Assembly: GCF_000142805.1 (NCBI RefSeq)
Contig: NC_013084.1
Span: 372,001 to 436,000 of the forward strand
Length of the DNA: 64,000 nucleotides
Origin: Lachancea thermotolerans CBS 6340
Lineage: Eukaryota; Ascomycota; Saccharomycetes; Saccharomycetales; Saccharomycetaceae
Direction: 5' to 3'
The translations under genes and the position numbers were made by a program. The notes beneath the pieces were generated by a model. That model saw only the letters and a program-made list of their open reading frames with translations, had not been told where the DNA came from and made no database searches. This document shows, in pieces, positions 20,479-29,547 of this stretch (its first letter is position 1; each line of letters starts with the position of its first letter).

Positions 20479-21380
20479 GATGTGGGCGACGGTGGGGTCT
20501 CAAGGGCTCGATGCTCGCTCGAGCATGGCCGAACATCTCTGCGCAGGCAGCGGACGGTCTGTTGACAATTCCCAGCGCTCGAACATCCGTATCTAGCGAT
20601 ATATGCACCGAAGCATCTTTAGTCACATGATGGACCCTGTCCCGTGCTACCACGTGAGCGAGTGGTAGTCACATGCTGAAGCCACCACGAAATAGTACGT
20701 CCGATTCACGTGTCGAGGATGAAATCTGTATCACTATGAACGGTGCCACGATGGCATGCGCCACGCCTTATATCGCGTGATGCCTTCCACCTAACGCTTG
20801 CTCGCTTGCCCGGAGCTCCCCACTCGCACTTCGAGCTGAGCCTATCTTTCGGGCATGTAACATCGATTCCGCGGCTCGTCCGCATGTGTCTAGCGTACTG
20901 CCCCTATCGGGCAAGTATCCCCCGAGTCGGGCCATTCAATTCCGGTCGCGACGAGCAACCGATAGGCACGTAATGTGTGGCCAATTTTCATAAGACAATG
21001 GCAATCTCTGTATGGTCCTGCACAAGCGCAGCTCGCGTAAGTAGTCGTGCAGTGCCGCGCAGCGCCTTGCAGCGCAGCGCAGTAGGCCGGCCTCTGCTCT
21101 AGGTCCACATTCTCGTCTGCCGGGAAAAGCCAGCACGGGACTTTCCGCCAAACAAATTGTACACATGCCCGTTTGGTAAAAAGCGCCAGCGCGGGTTCGC
21201 AGGAACGCGAGAACAGTTGCATTCATGGTTCGCAAAGGATTTCACAGCATAAAAGGGAGCTAGCAGCCGAGCCGAGGCCCAGGAGAGTGCCATGGTAAGG
21301 TATTGGACTCCTCGGTCAGCGTGCTGCGGGCTTGTCTTAACGTCTTTTTTTTTATCTTCTCTTTGAAGTGAGATCCACCA
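20479..21380. other. GC-rich intergenic region with E-box cluster
   Basis: About 900 bp upstream of the YPL199C-like gene and of the SANT-like gene. CACATG/CACGTG elements are clustered at about 20633, 20650, 20672 and 20707. A run of CGCAGCGC repeats lies at 21050-21082. The small ORFs here have no family features. An ATG directly followed by GTAAGG at 21292-21300 could be the first exon of the next gene. Confidence 0.5.
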
Positions 21381-22142
21381 TTGTCTGCGCTGCAAGTTAG
21401 GTGCAGACAGGCACGTTCGTGGTTAGAGACTAGACAGACACGCACGATTTCGTGCAGAGGAACATCGCCGCGCGAGTCGCGGTTCGTGTGGACCGCGCAG
21501 CACGACCGCGCGCTGGTAGACTCGGTGCTGGCGCTGGGCGACATGCTGCAAGACCCGGTTCGGTCGTATCCACGCACAAAGTTTTGGTCGGCTGTTAGCG
21601 AGTCTGTGCACGTGAGCGCAGGGCTAACGCGCAACAGTCGCCAGTGTCGGGATCGGTTCAACCTGCTGTTCTCGCGGGCGCTGCTAACGGACGGGCAAGA
21701 CGTGGGCGCCGGCGTTGGGTTGGGCACAGACGCGACACTCGACGCTAAGCTGGCGCAGTGTACGGCGCGTTTCCGTTTCGGGAACGGGCGCAGCCTGGAG
21801 CTGAAACAGAGGCGTAGTCACGTGCAAGCGCCAACCCGCGTACCGCAGCGCGGCTGCGCTGTGCACGAACTGATTCACCCGCCGGAACACACTCCGGGGC
21901 CTATGCCAGAGCCGGGGCCTCTTCCGTCTCCCGCACCCGGCCCCACCCCTGCAGATCTTTCGTTGATCCACACGCAGCTCCGCGAGGTGCATCGCGTGCT
22001 TGAGGCGCTGACTGCGGAAGTTGTGGGTATCCAGCACCAGGTTCGGCACCTGCAGCAAGCATTCCGCGAGCTCCAAGACGCTCGCCAGAACCAAAAGCCG
22101 CCGGTCGCCTGCGACGAAGACAGCGTCAACCGCGACAAGTAA
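21381..22142 (+). CDS. SANT/Myb-like DNA-binding protein, start not resolved
   Basis: The frame is open from 21372 to a TAA at 22140-22142. It contains a Myb/SANT-type domain (FVWTAQHDRALVDSVLALG...KFWSAVSESV...TRNSRQCRDRFNLLF) with the expected Trp spacing and the NSRQCRDRF recognition-helix signature. Then come a Pro-rich linker (HTPGPMPEPGPLPSPAPGPTP) and a C-terminal coiled coil (LREVHRVLEALTAEVVGIQHQVRHLQQAF). No ATG precedes the domain: the given start is TTG, and the first ATG (21543) would cut the domain. A tiny 5' exon at ATG 21292 joined by splicing to an acceptor near 21400-21410 is plausible. S. cerevisiae has no gene here. GC and arginine content are higher than in the neighbours. 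Confidence 0.6.
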   Translation: MSALQVRCRQARSWLETRQTRTISCRGTSPRESRFVWTAQHDRALVDSVLALGDMLQDPVRSYPRTKFWSAVSESVHVSAGLTRNSRQCRDRFNLLFSRALLTDGQDVGAGVGLGTDATLDAKLAQCTARFRFGNGRSLELKQRRSHVQAPTRVPQRGCAVHELIHPPEHTPGPMPEPGPLPSPAPGPTPADLSLIHTQLREVHRVLEALTAEVVGIQHQVRHLQQAFRELQDARQNQKPPVACDEDSVNRDK

Positions 22143-22990
22143 CTACGCTAAACTCGTACATACCGCACCATCTATTGCATATAGTTAGTATAGCAAAACA
22201 CACACGTCGCGCATACATTGTCCATGCCGGGCACACCAGCCGCAGCGCTCCAGCTCTGTGCCCGACTTTTACGTCCTCACGTGCTGAGTGGCATTCTTGC
22301 CGATCCTCACTTGCCACGAAGGCTAGCATGCTATCCTTTAATCAACAAACCGCAAGCTTATCTGCTCCAGGTGCCTGACGTTGGTTCATCCGTTGCCGTG
22401 AATATCGCGTCCGCAGGCGCCCCTCTGGAAGCGTCAGAAGTGCACCGTGCGCGATGAAACGAAACGACACAGAATACGTATTTTCAGAGCCACTGCCAGG
22501 CAACCTTGGCAACCTGCTTTTAACTCTGCTTACCGTTCTGGCACAGAGTTCGTCCTTGAGTGCGCCTCATGCGCGCCAAGTACATTCCTGCAAGTATAGC
22601 GTGCACAGCTGGGAAGGGTTCACCGTGCGGCGCGATGCTGGCTAGCGGGCAGTTTTACGGCTGTTACGATTATTGTGGCAGGGCGCCTAATGTTGGCGCG
22701 GGTCCTCTACAGAGGCACCGCACGGTTTGTAGCGCCTGCTGCTACGACCGTCGGCGCAATGCAAGTTTTTTGTTCTCGTTGCCTCAAGCCCTAATTCGAT
22801 GCGCGCACCACGTCGGGTACACATTTTTTCGTTCTCTGTTTTTGCCTACAAAAAAAATATACCGAGCCAACCTGAGCACAACTCTACCAACCACATCTAA
22901 GCTCATCTAATCATCGAACGAGAACAGCGCAGAAAGAAAAGCATGAGCACATCTTTTCTCCCTGCGCTGTTGCACAGGATCTTTCGTGCA
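22143..22990. other. Intergenic region before snR39b
   Basis: About 850 bp. ORFs of 60-113 codons on the plus strand (for example ATG 22569-22910) overlap each other in different frames and show no family features. I see no tRNA or repeat of note. Confidence 0.4.
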
Positions 22991-22993
22991 CAA

Positions 22994-23084
22994 GGTCCAG
23001 TGATGACAAAATGTTTCAACATTTACAGTGGCTAGCTACGGCGATGATGTCTACTAATTAACCATCTTTCGGGACTGACGGATT
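22994..23084 (+). ncRNA. SNR39B: Box C/D snoRNA snR39b (predicted guide for 25S Gm805)
   Basis: C box GTGATGA at 23000-23006 and D box CTGA at 23075-23078, about 79 nt apart; a C'-like GATGATG lies near 23043. The 13 nt ACCATCTTTCGGG (23061-23073) just before the D box is complementary to CCCGAAAGATGGT of 25S rRNA. The fifth nucleotide upstream of the D box pairs with the G of CCCGAAA, which is Gm805, the known target of snR39b. Short flanks GTCC/GGAT can pair as a terminal stem. In S. cerevisiae SNR39B also lies near RPL7A, so position agrees. Ends are approximate. It stands outside any intron. Confidence 0.85.
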
Positions 23085-23143
23085 TTGTGCAGAAAGCTTG
23101 TAATGTAGTTGTAGTTATGCGATCTTAACAAATAGTACGGTAT

Positions 23144-23163
23144 TTGCGCCTGCACAGGCGCAA
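23144..23163. repeat. Perfect 9-bp inverted repeat
   Basis: TTGCGCCTG-CA-CAGGCGCAA. It lies between snR39b and RPL7 and could be a terminator hairpin for the snoRNA or a dimeric protein site. Confidence 0.85.
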
Positions 23164-23350
23164 GTCTGGCCGTCGACCCAGGTTCGGTGTTTAGCTCTTG
23201 TGCTTATGCCTGCCTGCTAATACAACGACCGACCTTGACGTGGTGCCTGTGCATTACTAATGCGTTCCCGCAGAAATACGGTATTTGCCAATCCTAAATG
23301 GTAGACTACGATTTCAGCTTCACGTGAGCTAGATCAAATGTATGACTGCT

Positions 23351-23363
23351 ACACCCATACATC
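23351..23363 (+). promoter_or_regulatory. Rap1 site in the RPL7 promoter
   Basis: ACACCCATACATC matches the Rap1 consensus ACACCCRYACAYM and lies about 190 bp before the RPL7 ATG, as in most ribosomal protein promoters of this yeast family. Confidence 0.8.
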
Positions 23364-23472
23364 CACAAAATAATATTCATGATCCTAAAAAACTTTTGAT
23401 TGATTAACCAGGCTTCCGGGGACGCAACTGGGAAGTATCTCGACAACTTTTTTTCAGCGGCAAGTATCACAT

Positions 23473-23480
23473 TATATAAA
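23473..23480 (+). promoter_or_regulatory. TATA box of RPL7
   Basis: TATATAAA, 70 bp before the RPL7 start codon. Confidence 0.6.
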
Positions 23481-23549
23481 GAGCACGCGGCGTTTGGCAA
23501 GGCGTTACCACAACTGCTTGAATATCATCAATCAACAATCCTATCGAAA

Positions 23550-24923
23550 ATGGCTGCTGAGTATGTTTAAACGCGCAAGTGCGCTAAGTGCTGTTTGATC
23601 TACAAGTTGCATCGGGCCGGAAACGGACCTTTGTTTCACATAGCTGGGTTTCTTACTCAGCGGGCAGATGCTTTTGTGCGATCTGCTTACCGTAGGGGAT
23701 TTTTTGTACTGTATTGTCATTAATACTTTACGAAACAAAGACATGGATAGCTGGAAGTTGGGCCTCGTTAAACAGGCGCATCTTGAACCCACCGTTCTTT
23801 TCCAACAACCTTCTACCTGTCTCTGCCTCTCCCCATCATCGAATGAAGCGTGGTGTGTTTCAGTTCGATGTGACTTTGTATTCAACACAACATCTGTGTT
23901 CCCCTGTCCTAACACATGTATAGAAAGGTCTTGGTCCCAGAATCCCAGTTGAAGAAGTCGAAGGCTCAACAGAAGTCGGCTGAGCAAATTGCTGCCGAGA
24001 GAGTCGCTCGCAAGGCTGTATGTTAATACGCAAACCACGTACTGCAGTCCGTGAGTCCACGGAAATGCGCGGTTGTACCTGCTTAGTCTGTTTCTGGTTT
24101 TATCACAATGATGAACTTTTCCCAAATTATCTATTTGATCGACTAGCTGCGGCAATGTTGTCGAAACTTATCACCATCTTTCGCCTGACGTTTCAAATCA
24201 GATACAGACTAATGTGTGGACCGTACATTTTCCTCAGGATTTCCGGTCTCAATAGATTACACCTCGGAACTTCGTACTAACTGTCCACTATAGGCTAACA
24301 AGGAGAAGAGAGCTGCTATCTTGGAGAGAAACGCCGCTTACCAGCAGGAGTACGCTGACGCCGAGAGAGCCGTCATCGAGGCCAAGCGTGAGGCCAAGGC
24401 CAACGGTTCTTTCTACGTTGACGCCCAGCCAAAGTTGGTCTTCGTTGTCAGAATCAAGGGTATCAACAAGATTGCTCCAAAGCCAAGAAAGATCATGCAA
24501 TTGCTGAGATTGAACCAGATCAACACTGGTGTCTTCGTCAAGGTCACCAAGGCTACCTCCGAGTTGTTGAAGTTGATCGAGCCATACGTTGCTTACGGTT
24601 ACCCATCTTACGCCACTGTCAGAAAGTTGGTTTACAAGAGAGGTTACGGTAAGATCAACAAGCAGAGAGTTGCTTTGTCCGACAACGCTATCGTTGAGGC
24701 TAACTTGGGCAAGTTCGGCATCATCTCTGTTGACGACTTGATCCACGAGATCGTCACTGTCGGTCCTCACTTCAAGCAGGCCAGCAACTTCTTGTGGCCA
24801 TTCAAGCTGTCTAACCCATCTGGCGGCTGGGGTGTCCCAAGAAAGTTCAAGCACTTCATCCAGGGCGGTTCCTTCGGTAACCGTGAGGGATTCATCAACA
24901 AGTTGGTGAACTCCATGAACTAA
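23550..24923 (+). CDS. RPL7A: Ribosomal protein uL30 (Rpl7), three exons
   Basis: Exons 23550-23560, 23924-24017 and 24294-24923 (11, 94 and 630 nt) join into 244 codons, the exact S. cerevisiae Rpl7 length. The protein begins [20 protein letters not shown] and ends with [20 protein letters not shown]. Donors are GTATGT in both introns; acceptors are TAG preceded by TCCTAACAC (intron 1) and TACTAACT (intron 2). Exon sizes are the same as in yeast RPL7A. Codon use in exon 3 is strongly biased (TTG, AAG, GTC, ACC), as expected for high expression. uL30 binds 25S rRNA domain II and is part of the 60S subunit. This single gene stands for both RPL7A and RPL7B. Confidence 0.98.
23561..23923 (+). 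other. RPL7 intron 1
   Basis: 363 nt, GTATGT...TAG with a branch-like TCCTAAC at 23907-23913. It contains a CCG-GAAA-CGG hairpin (about 23616-23625) and a GCAGAT/ATCTGC stem (23664-23686). No snoRNA boxes with a convincing rRNA match were seen. Confidence 0.9.
24018..24293 (+). other. RPL7 intron 2 (snoRNA host)
   Basis: 276 nt, GTATGT...TAG, branch sequence TACTAAC at 24275-24281. It carries the box C/D snoRNA described separately, as the second introns of both S. cerevisiae RPL7 genes do. Confidence 0.95.
24103..24193 (+). ncRNA. SNR39: Intronic box C/D snoRNA snR39/snR59 (predicted guide for 25S Am807)
   Basis: C box ATGATGA at 24108-24114 and D box CTGA at 24185-24188. TCACCATCTTTCG (24171-24183) is complementary to CGAAAGATGGTGA of 25S rRNA. 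Counting five nucleotides upstream of the D box puts methylation two nucleotides 3' of the site of snR39b, which is Am807. That is the documented target of snR39 and snR59 in the RPL7 introns of S. cerevisiae. Ends are approximate. Confidence 0.88.
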
Positions 24924-25466
24924 GCCGTTTGAGTATACCTCATTTGCGCGTATGTTTACCCGGGCGTTTTACTTCTCAAGGTTTTCTAACTGGCAGCTTT
25001 ACCTGTCATTGAGGCGTTCTGGGGGAGCTTTATCTCCCATATGTAGCTTTTCAGAATGAATGTCAAAGCTGTGGTTAGCTTGTTAAAAAGAGTTTTTGCA
25101 TGTATATTATAATAACAAAAGTCACGTTTATTGACCGGCGGTTATAACCTTGCCAGCTCAACAAAGTACTTTTGATGCAACGGCACATAGGCCTCACAAC
25201 TAGGGCTTATCAACCGTCGGTATTTTCGAGTTTACTTTCCGAGGGTAGATTTGCTCCACTATCTTCCATTGCATGTGAAAATTCAACAGGGGAAAAAAAA
25301 TATTGAAAAGACCTGGCTCGAGCTTAGCGCGGTCCGAAGAACTTAAGTACATTGTTTAGCTCTTCAAATCTTGTTCATCCCGACTATCAAAGGCTTTGTT
25401 CTCTTGAGGCTTCTGCGATCGCACATAATTGTCGTTATAGTGTGCAGGTTGAGTATTTGACTTAAA
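24924..25466. other. Intergenic: RPL7 terminator and HNM1 promoter
   Basis: About 540 bp. No gene. An AT-rich stretch near 25080-25115 follows RPL7, and an inositol/choline-responsive element precedes HNM1. Confidence 0.6.
25272..25282 (+). promoter_or_regulatory. UAS-INO (ICRE) element of HNM1
   Basis: CATGTGAAAAT matches the Ino2-Ino4 core CATGTGAAAT, about 190 bp before the start. HNM1 of S. cerevisiae is controlled by inositol and choline through this element. Confidence 0.6.
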
Positions 25467-27065
25467 ATGGCGCAAGCAGCAAGTACGGCTTATGAGGAAA
25501 GATCCCTCAACAGTGGGGACAACGTTCGAGAGCTTCGTAAGGAGGATGATATACTCGTAACAGAATCTGTGAGTAAAAATGGTGAAGAGCATGGGGAAGT
25601 GCATCTTAGGAAGCAATTTTCTCTTTGGTCCATTTTGGGGGTTGGTTTTGGACTCACTAACTCATGGTTTGGTATCTCGACCTCGATGATCACAGGTATT
25701 ATGTCTGGTGGGCCCATGATGGTTGTTTATGGTATCATAATTATCGCACTGATCTCGATTTGCATTGCAGTCTCCCTTGGTGAGCTCTCCTCTGCGTACC
25801 CTCACGCAGGTGGCCAGTTCTGGTGGTCCTTGAAGCTGGCGCCACCAAAACACAAGCGTTTTGCTGCATACATGTGTGGATCGCTCGCATGGGCCGGCTC
25901 TGTGTTCACTAGTGCGTCTACTACATTGTCTGTGGCTGCAGAAATTGTGGGTATGTACGCCCTGACACATCCAGAGTTCGAGGTGAAGAGGTGGCACACG
26001 TTCGTATGTTTCGAGGTGTTGCATTTATTTTTGATGCTTTTCAACTGCTACGGAAAGGCTCTGCCGCTGATCTCTTCTAGTTCCCTGTACATCTCGCTTT
26101 TCTCTTTCATCACCATTACCATCACTGTCCTTGCATGCTCTCACGGCAAATATAACGACGCAAAGTTCGTGTTTGCCACATTCTACAATGAGACAGGATG
26201 GAAAAACAGCGGCATTGCATTCATTGTGGGTCTCATTAACCCAGCTTGGTCCTTTTCGTGTTTGGACTGTGCGACGCACATGGCTTTCGAGGTTGAGAAG
26301 CCTGAACGTGTCATTCCAATCTCGATCTTAGGAACCGTGGCCATTGGATTTGTCACTTCTTTCTGCTACGTCATTGCTATGTTTTTCTCGCTGCAGAACC
26401 TCGACAAAGTTGTCAACTCCAACACTCAAGTTCCTATCTTGGATATTTATTACCAGGCATTAGGCAGCAAAGCTGGTGCCATTGTTCTCGGGTGCCTTCT
26501 GTTGTTTACCTCCTTTGGTTGTGTGATAGCCTGCCACACATGGCAAGCAAGATTATGCTGGTCGTTTGCTCGGGACGAAGGTCTCCCATTTTCTCGCTAC
26601 TGGGCTAGAGTTAGCCCTGAACTTGGCGTGCCCCTAAACGCGCACCTCATGTCCTCTTTCTGGATTGTGCTACTGGGCTGTCTGTACCTTGCTTCCAGTA
26701 CTGCGTTTAACTCACTCATCACCGGGTGCATCATGTTTTTGCTGCTCTCATATACTATTCCTGTTGTTTGTTTGTTGTTAAAGAAGCGTAACATCAAGCA
26801 TGGCCCATTCTGGCTCGGCAAATTTGGCTGTTTTTCCAATGTTGTATTGCTCGGCTGGATGTTATTTTCTATTGTTTTCTTCTGCTTCCCTTCACAAATG
26901 CCTGTTGTGAAGGACAATATGAACTACGCCTCGGTTGTCATTGTGGGTTATTTGTTATTTTCACTACTGTTTTGGCAGTTCCGGGGGCGCCACACATTCC
27001 ATGCGCTAGAGGAAGAAGCGGGAGAAGACAACATGTTTCCTATCGAAAATTTGGAAACTAAATGA
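25467..27065 (+). CDS. HNM1: Hnm1, choline/ethanolamine permease
   Basis: 532 residues, APC-superfamily transporter. A hydrophilic N-terminus (about 50 residues, with QFSLWSILGVGFGLTNSWFGI starting the first helix) is followed by about 12 hydrophobic helices and a short acidic tail. Features of the amino acid/choline transporter group include GVGFGLTNSW, GGPMMVVYG and the SLGELSSAYPHAGGQFWW stretch. Hnm1 brings choline and ethanolamine into the cell for the Kennedy pathway and also carries nitrogen mustard in S. cerevisiae. It lies between RPL7 and DBP3 as on chromosome VII. Confidence 0.95.
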   Translation: MAQAASTAYEERSLNSGDNVRELRKEDDILVTESVSKNGEEHGEVHLRKQFSLWSILGVGFGLTNSWFGISTSMITGIMSGGPMMVVYGIIIIALISICIAVSLGELSSAYPHAGGQFWWSLKLAPPKHKRFAAYMCGSLAWAGSVFTSASTTLSVAAEIVGMYALTHPEFEVKRWHTFVCFEVLHLFLMLFNCYGKALPLISSSSLYISLFSFITITITVLACSHGKYNDAKFVFATFYNETGWKNSGIAFIVGLINPAWSFSCLDCATHMAFEVEKPERVIPISILGTVAIGFVTSFCYVIAMFFSLQNLDKVVNSNTQVPILDIYYQALGSKAGAIVLGCLLLFTSFGCVIACHTWQARLCWSFARDEGLPFSRYWARVSPELGVPLNAHLMSSFWIVLLGCLYLASSTAFNSLITGCIMFLLLSYTIPVVCLLLKKRNIKHGPFWLGKFGCFSNVVLLGWMLFSIVFFCFPSQMPVVKDNMNYASVVIVGYLLFSLLFWQFRGRHTFHALEEEAGEDNMFPIENLETK

Positions 27066-27659
27066 TTGTTCTTTGGTTGCGTAGTTGAGACGTCAAGCAA
27101 AGACTCAAGTTAATTTTAAACTGCGTAATGGCAAATAAACGTCAAGAGACGTTGGCATGGGACTGTTAGGCTTTAAATCCAAAGGCTCGAAAATTGGGAC
27201 TTTCACTGTCAGAGCTTAGTTTGTATAATATATAATCTGTTCGGAGATAATTGTTTTTGTAATATGTCAAGACTTTCAATCAAAATTGTTTCGTATAATG
27301 CCCCCAACGTGTTAATTGCGGAAATGCTCCGAAATAACGACCAAATCATAGATCTGTGTGACAGCAAGCAAAATACAACAACAGTAATGTGTAGAAGGTG
27401 CGTATTACATTTTTTTTTGATTCAATAGGCGCAGCTGTCGAGATCTACACTTAAAGAGTTTTCATTCAATAATACAGTTCTTTAGGCAAGCGAAGGCTCT
27501 CAAAATCTGAAGTTTGTTGAGAAATTCCGAAATTTTGACATCAATTTCTACTCCTCCTGCAATCCTTCCCCTTGTGCTTGTATCTCACTTTGTTTGATGT
27601 CACTTTTTTGTATTTCTTTCTGAAGACCTCAGCACTCCGTCTGGCGGTTGGCGCTAAAC

Positions 27660-27671
27660 TGAAAAATTTTC
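27660..27671 (+). promoter_or_regulatory. RRPE element of DBP3
   Basis: TGAAAAATTTTC, a perfect ribosomal RNA processing element (bound by Stb3 in S. cerevisiae), 14 bp before the PAC box. Confidence 0.75.
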
Positions 27672-27685
27672 GAAATAGAAGCGAT

Positions 27686-27694
27686 GCGATGAGC
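27686..27694 (+). promoter_or_regulatory. PAC element of DBP3
   Basis: GCGATGAGC, a perfect polymerase A and C box (bound by Dot6/Tod6). Paired RRPE and PAC are the signature of ribosome biogenesis promoters. Confidence 0.75.
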
Positions 27695-27736
27695 TCGACC
27701 CTATCAGAAGAAGAGAGCGTAAAACACATTGGAAGG

Positions 27737-29350
27737 ATGTCTAAAGACCATGCTGCAGAGCGTAAAAGAAAGCACGATGATGTCGATTTGGCTGAAAGCA
27801 CGGCAGTGAAGAAGGACAAGAAGGAAAAGAAGAGTAAGAAGGAGAAGAAGGACAAGAAAGACAAGAAAGAAAAGAAGGACAAGAAAGATAAAAAGTCAAA
27901 GGACAAGAGCAAGGTTGACGATGCCGTAGCATCTGCTAAGACCAAAAGTGAACCCCTGAGCACAGAGTCTGCGACTAAAGAGAAGTCGCACGGATCGACA
28001 GGCTATACCGAGAGCGAAAAACTGTCTAAAGTGCCTCAGAGTCAAATAGATCAGTTCTTTCAAGATAACGAGGTTAGCGTAGAGGACCCTGCCAAACTAA
28101 ATTTACGTCCTCTACTGTCCTTTGACCAGATTTCTTTATCATCCGAAATTCAAGAAGAGATTTCGAAGTTTCCAAAACCGACTCCAATCCAGGCAGTTTC
28201 ATGGCCTTACTTGCTATCTGGAAAGGATGTTGTTGGTGTTGCGGAAACAGGTTCTGGTAAAACTTTCGCTTTCGGCGTTCCTGCTATCCACAATTTGAAA
28301 ACCGCTGACGCCAAATCTCAGGGAGTTCAAGTGCTTGTCATTTCTCCCACAAGAGAATTGGCTTCTCAAATCTACGACAACCTAATCTTGCTGACCAAGA
28401 AGGCGGGTGTGAACTGTTGCTGTGTATACGGTGGTGTTCCCAAGGATGAACAGAGGAGCCAGTTGAAAAAGTCGCAGGTCGTTGTCGCGACCCCCGGCAG
28501 ACTTCTAGATTTGATCGAGGAGGGCTCCGCTAGGCTTTCCAATGTCAAATACCTTGTATTGGATGAAGCTGACAGAATGCTTGAAAAGGGGTTCGAAGAG
28601 GACATTAAGCGCATCATTGGATCGACAAAGGCCACTGGTAGACAAACACTAATGTTCACAGCTACTTGGCCCAAGGAAGTCCGTGAGCTTGCGAACACCT
28701 TCATGGATAGCCCTGTCAAGATTTCAATTGGTAACAGAGACGAGTTATCGGCCAATAAGCGTATCACACAAATCGTCGAAGTCATTGACCCATTCAAGAA
28801 GGACAGAAAACTATTAGAGTTGCTTAAAAAGTACCAGTCTGGCGCGCGCAAGAATGACAAAGTTCTGATTTTTGCTCTTTATAAAAAAGAAGCTGCGCGA
28901 GTTGAAAGAAACTTGAAGTACAATGGTTACAATGTCGCTGCCATCCATGGTGACCTTTCCCAGCAGCAGAGAACCCAGGCTCTCAATGAGTTCAAGTCAG
29001 GCGAGTCTAATATGCTACTTGCTACTGATGTTGCAGCCCGTGGTCTCGATATTCCTAATGTCAAGACTGTCATCAATTTGACTTTCCCTTTAACTGTGGA
29101 AGACTACGTCCACAGAATCGGAAGAACGGGCAGAGCTGGTCTCACGGGTACGGCTCACACTCTGTTTACTGAGCAGGAGAAGCATCTTGCGGGTGCTCTT
29201 GTAAACGTCCTCAACGGAGCTAACCAACCTGTTCCCGAAGAGTTGAAGAAATTTGGTACTCACACCAAGAAAAAGGAACATAGCGCTTATGGAGCCTTTT
29301 ATAAGGATGTTGACACCACCAAGAAGCCAAAGAAAATCACGTTTGACTGA
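27737..29350 (+). CDS. DBP3: Dbp3, DEAD-box RNA helicase of ribosome biogenesis
   Basis: 537 residues from ATG 27737, where [15 protein letters not shown] aligns with the yeast N-terminus MTKEEIADKKRK. An upstream in-frame ATG at 27689 lies inside the PAC motif and is unlikely to be used. An N-terminal Lys-rich tract ([14 protein letters not shown]...) precedes the Q motif (PKPTPIQ), Walker [19 protein letters not shown] (near 276), TAT in place of SAT, and HRIGRTGR (near 458). Dbp3 acts in the nucleolus on pre-60S particles, assisting cleavage at site A3 of ITS1 by RNase MRP. The tail KPKKITFD is the same as in S. cerevisiae. Confidence 0.96.
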   Translation: MSKDHAAERKRKHDDVDLAESTAVKKDKKEKKSKKEKKDKKDKKEKKDKKDKKSKDKSKVDDAVASAKTKSEPLSTESATKEKSHGSTGYTESEKLSKVPQSQIDQFFQDNEVSVEDPAKLNLRPLLSFDQISLSSEIQEEISKFPKPTPIQAVSWPYLLSGKDVVGVAETGSGKTFAFGVPAIHNLKTADAKSQGVQVLVISPTRELASQIYDNLILLTKKAGVNCCCVYGGVPKDEQRSQLKKSQVVVATPGRLLDLIEEGSARLSNVKYLVLDEADRMLEKGFEEDIKRIIGSTKATGRQTLMFTATWPKEVRELANTFMDSPVKISIGNRDELSANKRITQIVEVIDPFKKDRKLLELLKKYQSGARKNDKVLIFALYKKEAARVERNLKYNGYNVAAIHGDLSQQQRTQALNEFKSGESNMLLATDVAARGLDIPNVKTVINLTFPLTVEDYVHRIGRTGRAGLTGTAHTLFTEQEKHLAGALVNVLNGANQPVPEELKKFGTHTKKKEHSAYGAFYKDVDTTKKPKKITFD

Positions 29351-29547
29351 ACAAGCGTAAAGGCTAAAAGGGGATTATTATAAAGTGGCATGCTCGTTTA
29401 GTAAATAGTCTTATATCTGATATCGTTCTAATTTTTTTATTTTGCAGGAATCTAGGCTTGACCGATATATCAGCGCAGCGCTAAAAGAATTCTAACCTCT
29501 ACACTTCACATTTCCCATCAATAAAGCACACATCCATCCGTGGGAGA

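Larger units (their letters stand above)
27066..27736. other. Intergenic: HNM1 3' flank and DBP3 promoter
   Basis: About 670 bp. The DBP3 frame stays open upstream to 27572, but the codons at 27660-27694 coincide with RRPE and PAC promoter elements, so this part is read here as promoter and leader. TTCCGAAA occurs near 27523, without the flanking elements of a centromere. Confidence 0.55.

Noticed and set aside
22569-22910. 113-codon ATG ORF before snR39b
   Set aside because: Low-complexity Cys/Arg-rich translation overlapping other random frames; no support.
27500-27540. TTCCGAAA with AT-rich flank considered as centromere CDEIII
   Set aside because: No CDEI (RTCACRTG) at the right distance and the intervening DNA is not AT-rich enough for CDEII. 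The TTTCGGAAA near 49805 was rejected for the same reasons.
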